From the NCBI GenBank assembly GCA_024400895.1, contig JAKSMA010000034.1, positions 1 through 13,618 on the forward strand: a DNA stretch of 13,618 bases, read 5' to 3'. The notes below the pieces were generated by a model. The model was not told where the DNA came from, did no database searches, and worked only from the letters and a program-made list of their open reading frames with translations. A program made the position numbers and the translations under genes. Of the stretch, positions 7,155-13,618 are shown piece by piece. Numbering within the stretch: position 1 is the stretch's first letter; every line of letters starts with the position of its first letter. This DNA comes from Muribaculaceae bacterium. GTDB lineage: Bacteria; Bacteroidota; Bacteroidia; Bacteroidales; Muribaculaceae.

Positions 7155-8163
7155 ATTCGTTATGATTGTAGCGTTTGATATTTTCTGAATTGAGGTCGTA
7201 GACGATGACTTGGTCGTTGATGCTTGGAGCGTAGGATGCCACTTCCTCTCTTACGGCTTCGATGAGCGAGAACGGCACTTCACGCACCAGTATCTCATCA
7301 CCAGGATTGATGTGAGCCGAATTTGCATCTTCGCCAGGTCCTGTGGTCAGTTCTCGGCTGCTAACAGCCATATAGGTGTCGGCCGATTGGCGTCGAAACA
7401 GGGTGGTGTCGGTGAGGTCGGCATCGTAGGCAATGGCCTTGAATGTGTCGGCGGCAAACAGCAGTTTCCACCCAAACGCCGGATAAGCGGCACATAGCGG
7501 CAAATCATAGTCGACCAAATGTTTCAAATAAGGCTCAATGGCCGCCATGTCGAGAATCGGGTTTTTGCAATTTCGGTCGGTGGCATCGCCGGTGTTGTAA
7601 AGCATGAGCGCGCCGTAGTCGACGGGCGGAGGCGTCATTCTCAACTGATGTAGGCGTATGGTGGCCGACAGGCGGATGCCTTTTTCTTTTAGCAGCGTTC
7701 GCGTCTGCTTCAACAGGTGGAAGTATGCCGATTGGCTGTTTGCAGTCCAGTCGCAGTCGAGTTGCACCTCTTTGATAGGTGGAATTCCGTTGGTTTTGCA
7801 CATTTGCAAAATGCGCTCCACCAGCAACTGTGGCAGTGCTTTGAGGTCGTTTTGCAGACAATTCTCGGTGATAAACACTGTGGGCACCACTTCCAGCCCG
7901 TGTGGGATGCTGTCGGTGAATTGGAGTGTGGCATTTGGCTGTACGCCTTCTTTCCCTCCAGGCACCACATCAAAGAAACGAACGAAGATTTTCTTGATTT
8001 GATGTTCGGCAAGAAACTGCCACTCAGCCGAATCGAAATGCAGAGTGGTGCGCCAATAGTACACCGAACGCTCAGGCTCGGGCACTTTGCCCACTTTGTG
8101 ATTACAACTTGCCATCGTAATCAGTGCGAAGAGTAAAATCAACCATCGTTTCTGCATATTCAT
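7132..8163 (-). CDS. Predicted lipoprotein with DUF3142/TIM-barrel-like sequence
   Basis: First gene of the three-gene minus-strand operon. The frame is open from an ATG at 8184, but a -7 box at 8202-8195 would place the transcript start only a few bases before that ATG. I therefore prefer ATG 8163 (or 8157). This gives MNMQKRWLILLFALITMASC, a good lipoprotein signal with MASC before the anchoring cysteine. Numbered from ATG 8184, VYYWRTTLHF (41-50), IKKIFVRFFDVV (63-74), EVVPTVFITE (98-107), VQLDCDWT (140-147) and LSATIRLHQL (172-181) form regularly spaced strands. These suggest a (beta/alpha) barrel like DUF3142 or glycosidase-like proteins, with Asp-Cys-Asp-Trp at a likely active-site edge. 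The family call is tentative and no substrate can be named. It overlaps the next gene by 23 bp. Confidence 0.72.
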   Translation of the reverse strand: MNMQKRWLILLFALITMASCNHKVGKVPEPERSVYYWRTTLHFDSAEWQFLAEHQIKKIFVRFFDVVPGGKEGVQPNATLQFTDSIPHGLEVVPTVFITENCLQNDLKALPQLLVERILQMCKTNGIPPIKEVQLDCDWTANSQSAYFHLLKQTRTLLKEKGIRLSATIRLHQLRMTPPPVDYGALMLYNTGDATDRNCKNPILDMAAIEPYLKHLVDYDLPLCAAYPAFGWKLLFAADTFKAIAYDADLTDTTLFRRQSADTYMAVSSRELTTGPGEDANSAHINPGDEILVREVPFSLIEAVREEVASYAPSINDQVIVYDLNSENIKRYNHNEYEKIYRP

Positions 8164-8194
8164 TGTCGGCATCAGCCTATTCATCTAATTCTTA

Positions 8195-8202
8195 CAAAAG
8201 TA
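8195..8202 (-). promoter_or_regulatory. -7 element for the three-gene operon
   Basis: The minus strand reads TACTTTTG, which fits TAnnTTTG. No clear -33 TTG is seen at the usual distance. It helps decide the downstream start, since initiation at ATG 8184 would leave almost no leader. Confidence 0.45.
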
Positions 8203-8225
8203 GGCAAAATTTCTTGAGTTTTTTG

Positions 8226-8233
8226 TAATTTTG
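8226..8233 (+). promoter_or_regulatory. -7 element for menA
   Basis: TAATTTTG fits TAnnTTTG and lies 19 bp before the menA ATG, giving a very short leader. It is back to back with the operon promoter at 8195-8202, so the two divergent units share about 40 bp of control region. Confidence 0.45.
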
Positions 8234-8252
8234 TGCAAAATATTTCAGAAAA

Positions 8253-9161
8253 ATGAAGCAAATCAAGATATGGATAGAGGCTATCCGCCTACGCACTTTG
8301 CCAGTTTCGGTCAGTGGTGTGCTCATAGCCGTGGGATTAGCAAAATTTAATGGACAATTTCGCCTTGTGCCCTCGCTGCTTTGCGTGGTGTTTGCCGTAT
8401 TGGCACAAATCGTGTCGAACTTGGCCAACGAATATTTCGACTTCAAGGCCGGCACCGACAAAAAAGGGCGTGTGGGTCCACGACGCGGTGTCACCGAAGG
8501 CGACATCACTCCATCCGCGATGAAGAAGGCAATGATTGGCACCCTCGTGGTGGCATGCCTTGTGGGCTTGAGTATGCTCTTGGTGGTTGACCCAGGCGAA
8601 GGTTATGCCAATTGGCTCATGCTCATTGGTGCGGGTGTGCTGATTGCTATTTTCGCCTTTGCTTATAGTGCCGGGCCATATCCACTCAGCTATCATGCTT
8701 TAGGTGAAGTGACAGTGATGGGCTTCTATGGCCTTGTGCCCGTGATTTTTACTTATTATGTGGTGGCGGGCGTATTTCATCCGTTTGCTGTAGTGGCAGG
8801 CATTGCCATCGGATTTATGGGAGTGAACGTGCTCTTGGTGAACAACTATCGCGATGTGGACGACGACCGCGACGCCGGCAAGCGCACCTCGGTGGTGGTG
8901 TTTGGACGCAAATTGGCAGCTTTTGCTTATTTGCTCAACGGACTGCTTGCCATGTCGATTCTCGGCGTGCTTTGGATTCGACTCTATTTCGCCTCTGGCT
9001 GGTGGTTCTTGTTGCCAATGCTTGTGTATATGCTGTTGCATTTCATCACCTGGCACACGCTAAAGCATACCGATGGCGCAGCGCTCAACCCATTGCTCGG
9101 CGCCACAGCCCGCAATATGCTCATCTTCACCCTCCTCCTTTGTGCAGTATTGCTTTTTTAG
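8253..9161 (+). CDS. menA: 1,4-dihydroxy-2-naphthoate polyprenyltransferase (menaquinone synthesis)
   Basis: The 302-aa protein is a UbiA-superfamily membrane prenyltransferase. It attaches the polyprenyl tail to 1,4-dihydroxy-2-naphthoate, giving demethylmenaquinone, in the cytoplasmic membrane. The first Asp-rich motif is NLANEYFDFKAGTD (56-69), followed by GPRRGVTEGDI (75-85). The second is NNYRDVDDDRDAGKRT (197-212). The form of both motifs, especially DxxxGKRT, marks MenA rather than UbiA or heme O synthase. About eight hydrophobic segments are visible, and the length is normal for the family. It stands alone, divergent from the lipoprotein operon and convergent with the GH97 gene, not inside a men cluster. 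Menaquinone is the expected quinone for anaerobic fumarate respiration in this phylum. Confidence 0.93.
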   Translation: MKQIKIWIEAIRLRTLPVSVSGVLIAVGLAKFNGQFRLVPSLLCVVFAVLAQIVSNLANEYFDFKAGTDKKGRVGPRRGVTEGDITPSAMKKAMIGTLVVACLVGLSMLLVVDPGEGYANWLMLIGAGVLIAIFAFAYSAGPYPLSYHALGEVTVMGFYGLVPVIFTYYVVAGVFHPFAVVAGIAIGFMGVNVLLVNNYRDVDDDRDAGKRTSVVVFGRKLAAFAYLLNGLLAMSILGVLWIRLYFASGWWFLLPMLVYMLLHFITWHTLKHTDGAALNPLLGATARNMLIFTLLLCAVLLF

Positions 9162-9221
9162 AAAAAGAAGCGCATATTCCGCCCCTCTAACTTCTAAACT
9201 TCTAATGTCTAACTTCTTTTT
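9162..9221. terminator. Possible shared terminator between menA and the GH97 gene
   Basis: AAAAAGAAG (9162-9170) and CTTCTTTTT (9213-9221) are exact inverse complements separated by 42 bases. They could form a weak bidirectional end signal for the convergent genes. The interior contains short repeats of the type CTAACTTCTAA. The loop is long, so this is uncertain. Confidence 0.25.
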
Positions 9222-11145
9222 AGTGTGCTTTTAGGACGAAGCCGCCGCCTTGTGCCATGTGCACGTTGAGAGTGGCGGGCACTTTTCCTGTGGTCTTTTT
9301 GAAGTCTTCTGCATGTTTGTTGGCGTTCGCACCGTCGACAAACAGCTCCATCTGCTTGCCTTCAATGAAGCTGAGGTCAAGCGACACACTTCGAGCCTTC
9401 CAGTTGCTGATACCACCCACATACCAAGTGTCGCCTTTGCGGCAAGCTTCAATCACATATTCCCCGATTTTTGCAGCGAGCACGCGGCGTTCGTCCCAAA
9501 CTACAGGCACTTTTGCGATAAAGTCGAGACATTCTGGCTCTTCCTCATAGTTGGTAGGGGTGTCGCAAAGCATGTTGAAAGGTGAATCGAAAATCAAGTA
9601 GAGCGCCAACTGGCGGCAGCGGGTGCCTTGGCTCATGGGTTGAGAATGGCATGGATAGTAGTTCTTCTTGGTGGCGTTGCGCATAGCGCCCTGGGTGTAG
9701 TCCATCGGACCCACCACTTGGCGGATAAATGGTAAGAGTGTTTCGTGGCGCACTTGGTCGTATCTTTCAAATTTACTCCATTTCACTTGCTCCTGCCCAG
9801 CCACAGCCTCAAAGTTGAGCACATTCGGATAGGTGTAGGTCATGCCATTCGGCACAGGTGCACCATGGAAATCGCAGAACAAATGATATTTCGCGCAAGT
9901 GCTGGCAGCCTTTTCAAGGAATGCCATCATCTTCTGGTCGCAGCGGTCCATAAAGTCGATTTTAAATCCTTTCACGCCCATTTCGCTATAGTGGCGGCAC
10001 ACATTTTCCATGTCGCGTTCGAAAGCCTTATATCCAGCCCAGAGCACGATGCCCACACCGCGCTCTTCGGCATATTTCAGGAGCATAGGAAGATTGATTT
10101 CCGGCACAATTTGCATCAGGTCGGCTTTCTTGTTCACTGCCCAACCTTCATCCAAAATCACATATTCAATGCCGTTTTTGGCAGCGAAATCGATGTAGTA
10201 TTTATAGGTGTCGTTGTTCACGCCAGTGGCAAAATCCACGCCTTTCAAGTTCCACGCGTTCCACCAGTCCCATGCCACCTTGCCGGGCTTTGCCCAATCG
10301 GCTGCCAAAACAGGGGCGTCGGCCAAAAGTCGTGGCACCTCAGTGGTGAGCAGGTCGGCATCCTTCTCGCTCACGAGCATCATCTTCCATGGGAAAGTGT
10401 GTGTGCCGGCAGTTTTGGCGATGTAGTTCTCCCATTCATCCACAATCATCTGCAGATTGTTGTGGTCGCCTTGATATTCGTGTTTGGGGTAGGGTGGGAA
10501 GTAGCCCTTCACTGTGTTGCCATCGCAGGGCAAGAGGAACATGCCGGGATAGCTGCGCACATTGTAGTCGCCAAACAGTAGTTTTTTGCCATTCTCCAGC
10601 TCCACCAGCATAGGCGAGAGGCCAAGGTGCTTGTGGTCGAGTTCGGAAATTTTCTTATACAGATAGGTGTTCTCAAACGAACAGTAGGCTTGGTCGCGCA
10701 AGTCATCGGTTTTATGGTGTGAATTGGCTGGTGCTTCATAAGCCATACAGTCGGCAGGCAAGCAAAATTCCACCTTCTCGTCGGCAATGGTCAGCGAATC
10801 GCGAAAATTAGTCACGAAGCGGTATGCCACGCCCAGGTCGTAGGCACGGAATTCTACGGTGTATTTGCCATAGTTGAGCGTCAGCGTATTGCATTTTTCG
10901 CTCTTTGCGGCCTTTGCCGACTTGTATTTTTCAGCCGCCAGCACTTTTCCGTCGGCCATCGTCATTCCCAATCCCGAAGGATTCAGCACCGCAGTGCCAT
11001 CGTGTGTGATAGAGAATGAAGTGGCGGTTGCATCATTTTCGATGCTCAACTTCAGTTTGCCGTTTGGCGAAGTGAGTTGAATGTTTTTTGCCAATAGAGG
11101 CAGTGCGACGCACATCAGTGCAAAGGCGAATGTATATTTTTTCAT
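9220..11145 (-). CDS. GH97 family glycosidase, retaining (alpha-galactosidase-like) type
   Basis: The product matches glycoside hydrolase family 97 (SusB-like fold: N-terminal beta-sandwich, catalytic barrel, C-terminal beta domain). I start it at ATG 11145, not the TTG at 11166, because a -7 box at 11175-11168 puts the transcript start after that TTG. The resulting N-terminus, MKKYTFAFALMCVALPLLA, is a clean Sec signal, so the enzyme is probably periplasmic. Counting from the TTG frame, DWWNAW is at 300-305 and EYVILDEGW at 334-342. FKIDFMDRCDQ at 401-411 (Asp404) and NFEAVAGQE at 451-459 (Glu453) follow. In GH97, an Asp nucleophile in the KIDFMDR strand marks retaining enzymes such as the Bacteroides alpha-galactosidase, whereas inverting SusB lacks it. 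An alpha-galactosidase-like activity is therefore inferred. No sus transporter genes adjoin it. Confidence 0.92.
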   Translation of the reverse strand: MKKYTFAFALMCVALPLLAKNIQLTSPNGKLKLSIENDATATSFSITHDGTAVLNPSGLGMTMADGKVLAAEKYKSAKAAKSEKCNTLTLNYGKYTVEFRAYDLGVAYRFVTNFRDSLTIADEKVEFCLPADCMAYEAPANSHHKTDDLRDQAYCSFENTYLYKKISELDHKHLGLSPMLVELENGKKLLFGDYNVRSYPGMFLLPCDGNTVKGYFPPYPKHEYQGDHNNLQMIVDEWENYIAKTAGTHTFPWKMMLVSEKDADLLTTEVPRLLADAPVLAADWAKPGKVAWDWWNAWNLKGVDFATGVNNDTYKYYIDFAAKNGIEYVILDEGWAVNKKADLMQIVPEINLPMLLKYAEERGVGIVLWAGYKAFERDMENVCRHYSEMGVKGFKIDFMDRCDQKMMAFLEKAASTCAKYHLFCDFHGAPVPNGMTYTYPNVLNFEAVAGQEQVKWSKFERYDQVRHETLLPFIRQVVGPMDYTQGAMRNATKKNYYPCHSQPMSQGTRCRQLALYLIFDSPFNMLCDTPTNYEEEPECLDFIAKVPVVWDERRVLAAKIGEYVIEACRKGDTWYVGGISNWKARSVSLDLSFIEGKQMELFVDGANANKHAEDFKKTTGKVPATLNVHMAQGGGFVLKAH

Positions 11146-11167
11146 AATTGATGGAGTTTTACTCAAG

Positions 11168-11175
11168 CAAATTTA
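11168..11175 (-). promoter_or_regulatory. -7 element for the GH97 gene
   Basis: The minus strand reads TAAATTTG (TAnnTTTG) 22 bp before ATG 11145. The -33 region is only T-rich. This position excludes the upstream TTG as the start. Confidence 0.45.
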
Positions 11176-11281
11176 CGAAAAAATCCCTGAAATTGAAAAA
11201 GGTTTCCTATCGCTCGTCATCATAGTACATTGCAATTTAGGGAAAATGATATTTTTTTATGAAAAAAAGTGCGTTAAGTGG

Positions 11282-11310
11282 TTGATATTATGAAAAAATC
11301 TATACCTTTG
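11282..11310 (+). promoter_or_regulatory. Promoter of the first secreted twin gene
   Basis: TTG at 11282-11284 and TACCTTTG at 11303-11310 form a good Bacteroidetes -33/-7 pair with 18 bases between them. The implied leader is about 57 nt, A/T-rich and without a Shine-Dalgarno sequence, ending in a U-rich stretch before the ATG. This is a common form for strongly expressed genes in this phylum. Confidence 0.55.
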
Positions 11311-11374
11311 CACAGTAAATATACAATTATCACGGATTACTAATTTTATAAACTTCTAATAATACACAATTTTT

Positions 11375-12316
11375 ATGAAAAAAAATTACGCAAAATTTAT
11401 CGTTTCAGCAGCTGTAGCTGTTGCTTCTGTTTTCGGCGCTCAAGCTGAAGAAGTAGTTGTTCTTCAAGAAAACTTCGACAAGCTCGAAGCTCTCACTGAT
11501 GAAGGTGTTCACAAGTATGGTAAGAATCCTTGGACTGGCGCTGATGCTGAAGGCGTTAGCTATCAGCCAAACTATTCAGGTATCCAAACCGACGGTAATG
11601 TTGACGACCTCAACGGTTGGAGCTCTCGCACCACTTATCTCTACGCTTGCCAGGGTTTCGTTCGCATTTCAAAGACCAACTATGCTGGCGACCTCTTGTC
11701 TCCAAAGTTCTCTGCTCTTAACGAACCAACCGACGTAAAGCTCTCTTGGCAAGGTATCGGTTACACTTCTAATGTTTCTCTCAACGAAGACGGTAGCTAC
11801 AAGAGCGGTGGCGTTCACGATTATCAATACTACCTCGTAGCAGTGCTTGGCGCTGGTGAAATCGACGGTGCAAAATTGGTTGACGCTAAATATCTTGACG
11901 AAAACAAGGGTGCTATGGACGTTAAGGCTTACGCTGTTAACATTCCTACCGACTGCTTCATCACTATGGACACTCTCCAAGCTTGGAGCTTCGAAGGCAC
12001 CAAGAACGAAATCACCATCAAGGGCGCTACTGCAGAAACTCAAGTTGTTTTCTTCTCAACTATCCCAGCTGTGAAGACTACTGCTTATGCAACCGACGCT
12101 ATGCCTATCGCAACCGACGCTCCTCACGGAACCAACAACAAGGTTAACCGCGTGGTAATTGACAACATCAAGGTTTCTTATGAAAAGGAAGTTACTGGTG
12201 TTAACGACATCAACGCAGCTAAGGAAGTTAAGGCTCGCAAGGTGATGGAAAATGGTCAAATCTACATCATCGCTGGCGACAAGAAGTATAACGTAATGGG
12301 TGCTGAAGTGAAATAA
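11375..12316 (+). CDS. Secreted jelly-roll surface protein, copy 1
   Basis: The 313-aa product starts with a Sec signal, MKKNYAKFIVSAAVAVASVFGAQA, probably cleaved after AQA. No lipobox cysteine is present. The mature part reads like a carbohydrate-binding or adhesin-type beta-sandwich common in Bacteroidales extracellular proteins. ENFDKL lies near the start, and QGFVRISKTNYAGDLLSPKF (93-112) follows. TLQAWSFEGTKNEITIKGA (200-218) and RVVIDNIKV (259-267) come after. The end, ARKVMENGQIYIIAGDKKYN (287-306) then VMGAEVK, resembles the short conserved C-terminal tail of many Bacteroidales exported proteins. It also resembles part of a type IX sorting domain, though it is too short to be sure. 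Codon choice is strongly biased (GCT, AAC, ATC, CTC, GAA, AAG), unlike upstream genes, suggesting high expression. It is followed by a terminator and then a close paralogue. Confidence 0.85.
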   Translation: MKKNYAKFIVSAAVAVASVFGAQAEEVVVLQENFDKLEALTDEGVHKYGKNPWTGADAEGVSYQPNYSGIQTDGNVDDLNGWSSRTTYLYACQGFVRISKTNYAGDLLSPKFSALNEPTDVKLSWQGIGYTSNVSLNEDGSYKSGGVHDYQYYLVAVLGAGEIDGAKLVDAKYLDENKGAMDVKAYAVNIPTDCFITMDTLQAWSFEGTKNEITIKGATAETQVVFFSTIPAVKTTAYATDAMPIATDAPHGTNNKVNRVVIDNIKVSYEKEVTGVNDINAAKEVKARKVMENGQIYIIAGDKKYNVMGAEVK

Positions 12317-12342
12317 TCTCACTCCCACTTAAATACTCACAG

Positions 12343-12372
12343 AAAAGCCTTCCCAATCGGGGAGGCTTTTTT
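12343..12372 (+). terminator. Rho-independent terminator after copy 1
   Basis: The arms at 12343-12354 and 12359-12370 (AAAAGCCTTCCC and GGGGAGGCTTTT) pair over 12 bp with one G-U and a four-base loop, and the right arm runs into six T. It begins 26 bp after the stop, so copy 1 is transcribed alone. Confidence 0.88.
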
Positions 12373-12466
12373 GTGTCCATATCCCTCTATTATCTCAAAA
12401 AAAATCATTAGGGCAATTGGCGATATTTTGTTTCTTATTGGCATGATTTCTTCTATCTTTCGCTCA

Positions 12467-12533
12467 CATAGGAGCCCCTATGCTCATTCAGGATAGCGCA
12501 AATCCTGCCACAATGATAATCTAAAATCTTATC
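12467..12533. other. Cluster of three small stem-loops in the spacer between the twins
   Basis: Three inverted repeats follow one another: CATAGG/CCTATG (12467-12472 and 12477-12482), CAGGAT/ATCCTG (12489-12494 and 12502-12507), and GATAA/TTATC (12515-12519 and 12529-12533). They lie between the copy 1 terminator and the copy 2 promoter. They could be a small RNA, a decayed repeat element or chance. The rest of the 12373-12640 spacer shows nothing recognisable. Confidence 0.35.
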
Positions 12534-12647
12534 CATGTCCTAATGAATTTTCTGGGATTATTCCAATTTTCAAACTGTTGGACTTCCTTTTTGTAACATG
12601 CGTGTAAAAAAAACGGAAGAATCGCTTTCGTATTTAAAAATTATGTG

Positions 12648-12655
12648 TAATTTTG
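12648..12655 (+). promoter_or_regulatory. -7 element of the second secreted twin gene
   Basis: TAATTTTG fits TAnnTTTG. A weak TTTCG upstream (12626-12630) may be the -33 element. The predicted transcript start falls near 12662, leaving a leader of about 45 nt to ATG 12707. Confidence 0.5.
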
Positions 12656-12680
12656 CGTGTTATTATACACGTGTTATTAT
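12656..12680 (+). repeat. Short direct repeat at the transcription start of copy 2
   Basis: The 11-mer cgtgttattat occurs at 12656-12666 and again at 12670-12680, a 14-bp period, with the palindrome CACGTG (12668-12673) at the junction. It covers the predicted start of transcription and may be a regulator site, or slippage. Copy 1 has no equivalent. Confidence 0.35.
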
Positions 12681-12706
12681 TCAACCTTTTTAAAAACAGA
12701 TATTAT

Positions 12707-13618
12707 ATGAAGAAAAATTACGCAAAAATGTTCGTATCTGCAGCTCTCGCAGTTGCAGCTGTGTTTGGTGTTCAAGCACAAGATGTAGTTCTTGAAGAAA
12801 ACTTCGACAAGCTCGAAGCGCTCACCGACGCTGGTGTTCACAAGTATGGTAAGAATCCTTGGACTGGTAAGGATGCTGAAGGTGTGGAATATCAACCAAA
12901 CTTCACCAACATCCAAAAAGATGGCAATGTTGACGACCTCAACGGTTGGAGCTCACGCACCACTTATCTCTACGCTTGCCAAGGTTTCGTTCGTATTTCT
13001 AAGACTAACTATGGTGGCGACCTTTTGTCTCCAAAGTTTGCTGCTCTTACTGAAGCAACCGACGTTGAACTTTCTTGGCAAGGTATCGGTTACACTTCTA
13101 CTGTTTCTCTCAACGAGGAGGGTAGCTACAAGAGCGGTGGTGTTCACGATTATCAATACTACCTCGTAGGCGTTATGGGTGGCGGTGAACTCGTTGCTGA
13201 CAACGTGCTCCACAACGTACAATACGTTGACGATGCTAATAACGACATCTTCATTGACTGTGCAGTGATCAACATCCCTACCGACTGCTTCATCACTATG
13301 GACACTCTCCAAGCTTGGAGCTTCGAAGGTACAAAGAACAAAGTTACCATCAAGAAGGCTACCGCAAACACTCAAGTAGTGTTCATGTCAACTATCCCAG
13401 CAGTGAAGACTACTGATTACTCAACTCCTGAAATGCCAGCAGCAACCGACGCTCCTCACGGTGTGAACGTGAAGGTTAACCGCGTGGTTCTCGACAACAT
13501 CAAGGTGGTTAAGGCTGGTTCTTCTGCTGTTAACGACATCAACGTTGCTAAGGAAGTTAAGGCTCGCAAAGTGATGGAAAATGGTCAAATCTACATCATC
13601 GCTGGCGACAAGAAGTAT
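12707..13618 (+). CDS. Secreted jelly-roll surface protein, copy 2 (3' end outside window)
   Basis: ATG 12707 opens a frame that stays open to the last base (304 codons). By comparison with copy 1, only about eight codons and a stop are missing. The signal peptide is MKKNYAKMFVSAALAVAAVFGVQA, and the mature protein begins QDVVLEENFDKLEAL. Long blocks are identical to copy 1: DGNVDDLNGWSSRTTYLYAC, QGFVRISKTNY, SWQGIGYTS, SYKSGGVHDYQYYLV, NIPTDCFITMDTLQAWSFEG and the tail KEVKARKVMENGQIYIIAGD. Residues 163-188, by contrast, share little with the matching stretch of copy 1. Codon bias is as strong as in copy 1. It has its own promoter. This is a recent tandem duplicate, and further copies may lie to the right. 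Function is inferred only as a secreted beta-sandwich protein. Confidence 0.85.
   Translation, partial: MKKNYAKMFVSAALAVAAVFGVQAQDVVLEENFDKLEALTDAGVHKYGKNPWTGKDAEGVEYQPNFTNIQKDGNVDDLNGWSSRTTYLYACQGFVRISKTNYGGDLLSPKFAALTEATDVELSWQGIGYTSTVSLNEEGSYKSGGVHDYQYYLVGVMGGGELVADNVLHNVQYVDDANNDIFIDCAVINIPTDCFITMDTLQAWSFEGTKNKVTIKKATANTQVVFMSTIPAVKTTDYSTPEMPAATDAPHGVNVKVNRVVLDNIKVVKAGSSAVNDINVAKEVKARKVMENGQIYIIAGDKKY

Noticed and set aside
9745..10581. Plus-strand frame of 278 aa
   Set aside because: It is antisense to the GH97 catalytic domain, and its His/Phe-rich composition is typical of a shadow frame.
11146..11166. Upstream TTG start for the GH97 protein
   Set aside because: A -7 box at 11168-11175 puts the transcript start after the TTG, and the ATG at 11145 gives a cleaner signal peptide.
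12792..13169. Plus-strand frame of 125 aa within the second twin
   Set aside because: It is an out-of-frame shadow. The frame from ATG 12707 encodes the true paralogue and is open to the window edge.

Overview
The window looks like a chromosomal stretch from a member of the Bacteroidota, most likely order Bacteroidales. Several promoters fit the Bacteroidetes -7 consensus TAnnTTTG. Starts mostly lack Shine-Dalgarno sequences. There is a menaquinone gene (menA), a GH97 glycosidase, many exported proteins and lipoproteins, and two secreted beta-sandwich proteins of a type common in Bacteroidales. Genus cannot be fixed from this sequence alone.

Layout. (1) 1-2925, plus strand: the end of a McrBC-like (type IV, modification-dependent) restriction locus. 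The McrB-like AAA+ GTPase gene enters from the left and carries an in-frame TAA at 394-396, so it reads as broken. The partner McrC-like protein (727 aa, DUF2357 plus a PD-(D/E)XK nuclease) is intact. (2) 2912-3106: a small palindromic, REP-like insert flanked by 24-bp imperfect direct repeats, the left one overlapping the mcrC stop. (3) 3196-3648, minus: a DUF805 membrane protein with its own promoter and terminator. (4) 3649-4427: no credible gene, but four 102-bp tandem units arranged A-B-A-B. (5) 8184-4428, minus: a three-gene operon of exported proteins (a DUF3142/TIM-barrel-like lipoprotein, a 712-aa helical-repeat exported protein, and a small lipoprotein). (6) 8253-9161, plus: menA, divergent from that operon. 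(7) 11145-9220, minus: a GH97 glycosidase with the catalytic-site pattern of the retaining (alpha-galactosidase-like) branch. (8) 11375 to the right edge, plus: two tandem, closely similar genes for secreted jelly-roll proteins with strongly biased codon use, each with its own promoter. The second runs off the window a few codons before its expected stop.

How the parts relate. The restriction locus appears to be decaying and bordered by repeats. The middle is housekeeping (menaquinone) and cell-envelope genes. The right end looks like the start of a highly expressed family of surface or secreted proteins. That duplicated pair, with a 25-residue diversified island inside otherwise nearly fixed sequence, is the best candidate for something little described. 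No tRNA, rRNA, CRISPR array or transposase gene was seen.
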